In this document: positions 59,001 to 64,000 of the stretch, in pieces
Layout of the letters: each line of letters opens with the position of its first letter
Position numbering within the stretch: the stretch's first letter is position 1
Origin: Henricia sp. BOLD:AAB3569
Lineage: Eukaryota > Echinodermata > Asteroidea > Spinulosida > Echinasteridae
Assembly: GCA_037783545.1 (NCBI GenBank)
Contig: JBBELK010000982.1
Coordinates: 62,001 to 126,000, forward strand
Length of the DNA stretch: 64,000 nt
Direction of reading: 5' to 3'
Notes under the pieces: generated by a model
What the model was told of the DNA's origin: nothing
Seen by the model: only the letters and a program-made list of their open reading frames with translations
The model's database searches: none
Position numbers and translations under genes: made by a program

Positions 59001-62000
59001 TGCGCACTTGTCATACAAAATTGACAGACTTTCGCCGGGAAATGGCAGAGAAATTTCAAAGTTTAGAAAAAAATGGGTTGAGGCTTCCTGACTGCTCTCG
59101 CGCAAACCGTGGCTGTCTGTACACACCTCTTTGGGGTACTCCTGAGTTGTGCGCATGCTCAGTCATTCGGACAGTCGTTAACGCACCGCAGTTTGGCTCG
59201 GCAATTTGGTCAAAGTGTGGTCCAAACGTCGGCAAATTTGGAGGTCGAAAAATGTTCCGACGAACTTCAAATTTTGCATGCCCTAAACTCTCTATATTGC
59301 GCACTTGTCATAAAAAATTGACAGACTTTCGCCGGGAAATGGCAGAGAAATTTCAAAGTTTAGAAAAAACTGGGTTGAGGCTTCCTGACTGCTCTCGCGC
59401 AAACCGTGGCTGTCTGTACACACCTCTTTGGGGTACTCCTGAGTTGTGCGCATGCTCAGTCATTCGGACTGTCGTTAACGCACCGCAGTTTGGCTCGGCA
59501 ATTTGGTCAAAGTGTGGTCCAAACGTCGGCAAATTTGGAGGTCGAAAAATGTTCCGACGAACTTCAAATTTTGCATGCCCTAAACTCTCTATATTGCGCA
59601 CTTGTCATAACAAATTGACAGACTTTCGCCGGGAAATGGCAGAGAAATTTTAAAGTTTAGAAAAAACTGGGTTGAGGCTTCCTGACTGCTCTCGCGCAAA
59701 CCGTGGCTGTCTGTACACACCTCTTTGGGGTACTCCTGAGTTGTGCGCATGCTCAGTCATTCGGACTGTCGTTAACGCACCGCAGTTTGGCTGGGCAATT
59801 TGGTCAAAGTGTGGTCCAAACGTCGGCAAATTTGGAGGTCGAAAAATGTTCCGACGAACTTCAAATTTTGCATGCCCTAAACTCTCTATATTGCGCACTT
59901 GTCATACAAAATTGACAGACTTTCGCCGGGAAATGGCAGAGAAATTTCAAAGTTTAGAAAAAAATGGGTTGAGGCTTCCTGACTGCTCTCGCGCAAACCG
60001 TGGCTGTCTTTACACACCTCTTTGGGGTACTCCTGAGTTGTGCGCATGCTCAGTCATTCGGACTGTCGTTAACGCACCGCAGTTTGGCTCGGCAATTTGG
60101 TCAAAGTGTGGTCCAAACGTCGGCAAATTTGGAGGTCGAAAAATGTTCCGACGAACTTCAAATTTTGCATGCCCTAAACTCTCTATATTGCGCACTTGTC
60201 ATACAAAATTGACAGACTTTCGCCGGGAAATGGCAGAGAAATTTCAAAGTTTAGAAAAAAATGGGTTGAGGCTTCCTGACTGCTCTCGCGCAAACCGTGG
60301 CTGTCTGTACACACCTCTTTGGGGTACTCCTGAGTTGTGCGCATGCTCAGTCATTCGGACAGTCGTTAACGCACCGCAGTTTGGCTCGGCAATTTGGTCA
60401 AAGTGTGGTCCAAACGTCGGCAAATTTGGAGGTCGAAAAATGTTCCGACGAACTTCAAATTTTGCATGCCCTAAACTCTCTATATTGCGCACTTGTCATA
60501 CAAAATTGACAGACTTTCGCCGGGAAATGGCAGAGAAATTTCAAAGTTTAGAAAAAAATGGGTTGAGGCTTCCTGACTGCTCTCGCGCAAACCGTGGCTG
60601 TCTGTACACACCTCTTTGGGGTACTCCTGAGTTGTGCGCATGCTCAGTCATTCGGACAGTCGTTAACGCACCGCAGTTTGGCTCGGCAATTTGGTCAAAG
60701 TGTGGTCCAAACGTCGGCAAATTTGGAGGTCGAAAAATGTTCCGACGAACTTCAAATTTTGCATGCCCTAAACTCTCTATATTGCGCACTTGTCATAAAA
60801 AATTGACAGACTTTCGCCGGGAAATGGCAGAGAAATTTCAAAGTTTAGAAAAAACTGGGTTGAGGCTTCCTGACTGCTCTCGCGCAAACCGTGGCTGTCT
60901 GTACACACCTCTTTGGGGTACTCCTGAGTTGTGCGCATGCTCAGTCATTCGGACTGTCGTTAACGCACCGCAGTTTGGCTCGGCAATTTGGTCAAAGTGT
61001 GGTCCAAACGTCGGCAAATTTGGAGGTCGAAAAATGTTCCGACGAACTTCAAATTTTGCATGCCCTAAACTCTCTATATTGCGCACTTGTCATAAAAAAT
61101 TGACAGACTTTCGCCGGGAAATGGCAGAGAAATTTTAAAGTTTAGAAAAAACTGGGTTGAGGCTTCCTGACTGCTCTCGCGCAAACCGTGGCTGTCTGTA
61201 CACACCTCTTTGGGGTACTCCTGAGTTGTGCGCATGCTCAGTCATTCGGACTGTCGTTAACGCACCGCAGTTTGGCTCGGCAATTTGGTCAAAGTGTGGT
61301 CCAAACGTCGGCAAATTTGGAGGTCGAAAAATGTTCCGACGAACTTCAAATTTTGCATGCCCTAAACTCTCTATATTGCGCACTTGTCATAAAAAATTGA
61401 CATACTTTCGCCGGGAAATGGCAGAGAAATTTCAAAGTTTAGAAAAAACTGGGTTGAGGCTTCCTGACTGCTCTCGCGCAAACCGTGGCTGTCTTTACAC
61501 ACCTCTTTGGGGTACTCCTGAGTTGTGCGCATGCTCAGTCATTCGGACTGTCGTTAACGCACCGCAGTTTGGCTCGGCAATTTGGTCAAAGTGTGGTCCA
61601 AACGTCGGCAAATTTGGAGGTCGAAAAATGTTCCGACGAACTTCAAATTTTGCATGCCCTAAACTCTCTATATTGCGCACTTGTCATACAAAATTGACAG
61701 ACTTTCGCCGGGAAATGGCAGAGAAATTTCAAAGTTTAGAAAAAAATGGGTTGAGGCTTTCTGACTGCTCTCGCGCAAACCGTGGCTGTCTTTACACACC
61801 TCTTTGGGGTACTCCTGAGTTGTGCGCATGCTCAGTCATTCGGACTGTCGTTAACGCACCGCAGTTTGGCTGGGCAATTTGGTCAAAGTGTGGTCCAAAC
61901 GTCGGCAAATTTGGAGGTCGAAAAATGTTCCGACGAACTTCAAATTTTGCATGCCCTAAACTCTCTATATTGCGCACTTGTCATACAAAATTGACAGACT

Positions 62001-64000
62001 TTCGCCGGGAAATGGCAGAGAAATTTCAAAGTTTAGAAAAAAATGGGTTGAGGCTTTCTGACTGCTCTCGCGCAAACCGTGGCTGTCTTTACACACCTCT
62101 TTGGGGTACTCCTGAGTTGTGCGCATGCTCAGTCATTCGGACTGTCGTTAACGCACCGCAGTTTGGCTCGGCAATTTGGTCAAAGTGTGGTCCAAACGTC
62201 GGCAAATTTGGAGGTCGAAAAATGTTCCGACGAACTTCAAATTTTGCATGCCCTAAACTCTCTATATTGCGCACTTGTCATACAAAATTGACAGACTTTC
62301 GCCGGGAAATGGCAGAGAAATTTCAAAGTTTAGAAAAAAATGGGTTGAGGCTTCCTGACTGCTCTCGCGCAAACCGTGGCTGTCTGTACACACCTCTTTG
62401 GGGTACTCCTGAGTTGTGCGCATGCTCAGTCATTCGGACAGTCGTTAATGCACCGCAGTTTGGCTCGGCAATTTGGTCAAAGTGTGGTCCAAACGTCGGC
62501 AAATTTGGAGGTCGAAAAATGTTCCGACGAACTTCAAATTTTGCATGCCCTAAACTCTCTATATTGCGCACTTGTCATAAAAAATTGACAGACTTTCGCC
62601 GGGAAATGGCAGAGAAATTTCAAAGTTTAGAAAAAACTGGGTTGAGGCTTCCTGACTGCTCTCGCGCAAACCGTGGCTGTCTGTACACACCTCTTTGGGG
62701 TACTCCTGAGTTGTGCGCATGCTCAGTCATTCGGACTGTCGTTAACGCACCGCAGTTTGGCTCGGCAATTTGGTCAAAGTGTGGTCCAAACGTCGGCAAA
62801 TTTGGAGGTCGAAAAATGTTCCGACGAACTTCAAATTTTGCATGCCCTAAACTCTCTATATTGCGCACTTGTCATAACAAATTGACAGACTTTCGCCGGG
62901 AAATGGCAGAGAAATTTTAAAGTTTAGAAAAAACTGGGTTGAGGCTTCCTGACTGCTCTCGCGCAAACCGTGGCTGTCTGTACACACCTCTTTGGGGTAC
63001 TCCTGAGTTGTGCGCATGCTCAGTCATTCGGACTGTCGTTAACGCACCGCAGTTTGGCTGGGCAATTTGGTCAAAGTGTGGTCCAAACGTCGGCAAATTT
63101 GGAGGTCGAAAAATGTTCCGACGAACTTCAAATTTTGCATGCCCTAAACTCTCTATATTGCGCACTTGTCATACAAAATTGACAGACTTTCGCCGGGAAA
63201 TGGCAGAGAAATTTCAAAGTTTAGAAAAAAATGGGTTGAGGCTTCCTGACTGCTCTCGCGCAAACCGTGGCTGTCTTTACACACCTCTTTGGGGTACTCC
63301 TGAGTTGTGCGCATGCTCAGTCATTCGGACTGTCGTTAACGCACCGCAGTTTGGCTCGGCAATTTGGTCAAAGTGTGGTCCAAACGTCGGCAAATTTGGA
63401 GGTCGAAAAATGTTCCGACGAACTTCAAATTTTGCATGCCCTAAACTCTCTATATTGCGCACTTGTCATACAAAATTGACAGACTTTCGCCGGGAAATGG
63501 CAGAGAAATTTCAAAGTTTAGAAAAAAATGGGTTGAGGCTTCCTGACTGCTCTCGCGCAAACCGTGGCTGTCTGTACACACCTCTTTGGGGTACTCCTGA
63601 GTTGTGCGCATGCTCAGTCATTCGGACAGTCGTTAACGCACCGCAGTTTGGCTCGGCAATTTGGTCAAAGTGTGGTCCAAACGTCGGCAAATTTGGAGGT
63701 CGAAAAATGTTCCGACGAACTTCAAATTTTGCATGCCCTAAACTCTCTATATTGCGCACTTGTCATAAAAAATTGACAGACTTTCGCCGGGAAATGGCAG
63801 AGAAATTTCAAAGTTTAGAAAAAACTGGGTTGAGGCTTCCTGACTGCTCTCGCGCAAACCGTGGCTGTCTGTACACACCTCTTTGGGGTACTCCTGAGTT
63901 GTGCGCATGCTCAGTCATTCGGACTGTCGTTAACGCACCGCAGTTTGGCTCGGCAATTTGGTCAAAGTGTGGTCCAAACGTCGGCAAATTTGGAGGTCGA
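53080..64000 (+). repeat. B-type satellite block 3 (runs off the window)
   Basis: Gaaattttaaag marks end units at 54,306, 55,791, 56,385, 57,276, 59,653, 61,138 and 62,920, giving unit lengths of 5, 2, 3, 8, 5 and 6 monomers after the first. A ggctgggcaa variant occurs five times (54,739, 58,601, 59,789, 61,868 and 63,056), spaced 13, 4, 7 and 4 monomers apart. Ggctttctgac is private to two adjacent monomers near 61,755 and 62,052. The varied unit lengths with few private variants indicate recent and continuing unequal exchange. Confidence 0.85.

Larger units (their letters stand above)
32166..64000 (+). repeat. 297-bp satellite array, right arm (about 107 monomers)
   Basis: The same satellite resumes immediately after the insertion, in the same orientation and at exactly the monomer position where the left arm stopped. 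It runs to the end of the window in mid-monomer, so the array continues to the right. It alternates between B-type, A-type, B-type, A-type and B-type blocks. Eight of the twenty single-base length gains in the window lie here. Nothing other than satellite was found in this arm. Confidence 0.98.

Noticed and set aside
1-64000. CRISPR array or bacterial repeat region
   Set aside because: Repeats are 297 bp with no spacers and no cas genes nearby. The scale and HOR structure are those of eukaryotic satellite DNA.
1-64000. Telomeric repeats, rDNA, histone genes or tRNA genes within the array
   Set aside because: No TTAGGG-type tracts or conserved RNA-gene segments were seen. Every base outside 31,439-32,165 fits the satellite period.

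Overview
This window is almost wholly satellite DNA. One tandem array of a 297-bp monomer runs from base 1 to base 64,000 in a single orientation and continues off both ends. It is broken once, by a 727-bp non-satellite insertion at about 31,439-32,165. Counting the phase of a fixed landmark from end to end gives about 213 monomers: 211 full periods between landmarks, plus partial edges. Twenty monomer-to-monomer steps carry one extra base and none is shorter. I see no protein-coding gene, RNA gene, CRISPR array or recognisable transposase anywhere. A homogeneous array of this size with higher-order structure is typical of eukaryotic constitutive heterochromatin (centromeric, pericentromeric, subtelomeric or a heterochromatic arm). 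I do not recognise the monomer and cannot name the species. CpG is not depleted (17 CpG per monomer against about 16 expected from base composition; 46.8% GC), which fits a genome with little germline CpG methylation, such as many invertebrates, but does not prove one.

The array is hierarchical. Single-base variants shared by many monomers define two families. A-type monomers fill 1-19,675, 34,066-40,602 and 50,704-53,079. B-type monomers fill 19,676-34,065, 40,603-50,703 and 53,080-64,000. B blocks are built from a 594-bp alternating dimer nested inside longer higher-order repeats (HORs). A C-to-T variant that creates a TAA marks the edges of those HORs; its 18 occurrences are spaced 6, 5, 13, 10, 4, 24, 5, 6, 6, 15, 13, 5, 2, 3, 8, 5 and 6 monomers apart. 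Several tandem duplications look recent: 892 bp (3-mer) at 3,926-5,709, 594-bp dimers at 14,328-15,515, a 4-mer at 30,962-34,065, a 2,080-bp 7-mer at 36,145-40,305 and a 1,486-bp 5-mer at 40,900-43,871.

The insertion keeps the satellite phase exactly. Its left edge carries a 23-bp exact second copy of adjacent satellite sequence, and its right edge carries a 10-bp satellite-like scrap. Inside are a 67-bp minisatellite that decays leftward and an 11-bp-arm hairpin with an AATAAA. It sits in only one of two copies of a recent 4-mer duplication, so it most likely arrived after that duplication. Long open frames (up to 1,478 codons) run through the array only because 297 is a multiple of three and the consensus lacks a stop in one frame. 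Stops and frame changes are tolerated and copied along with the HORs, so I treat none as genes.
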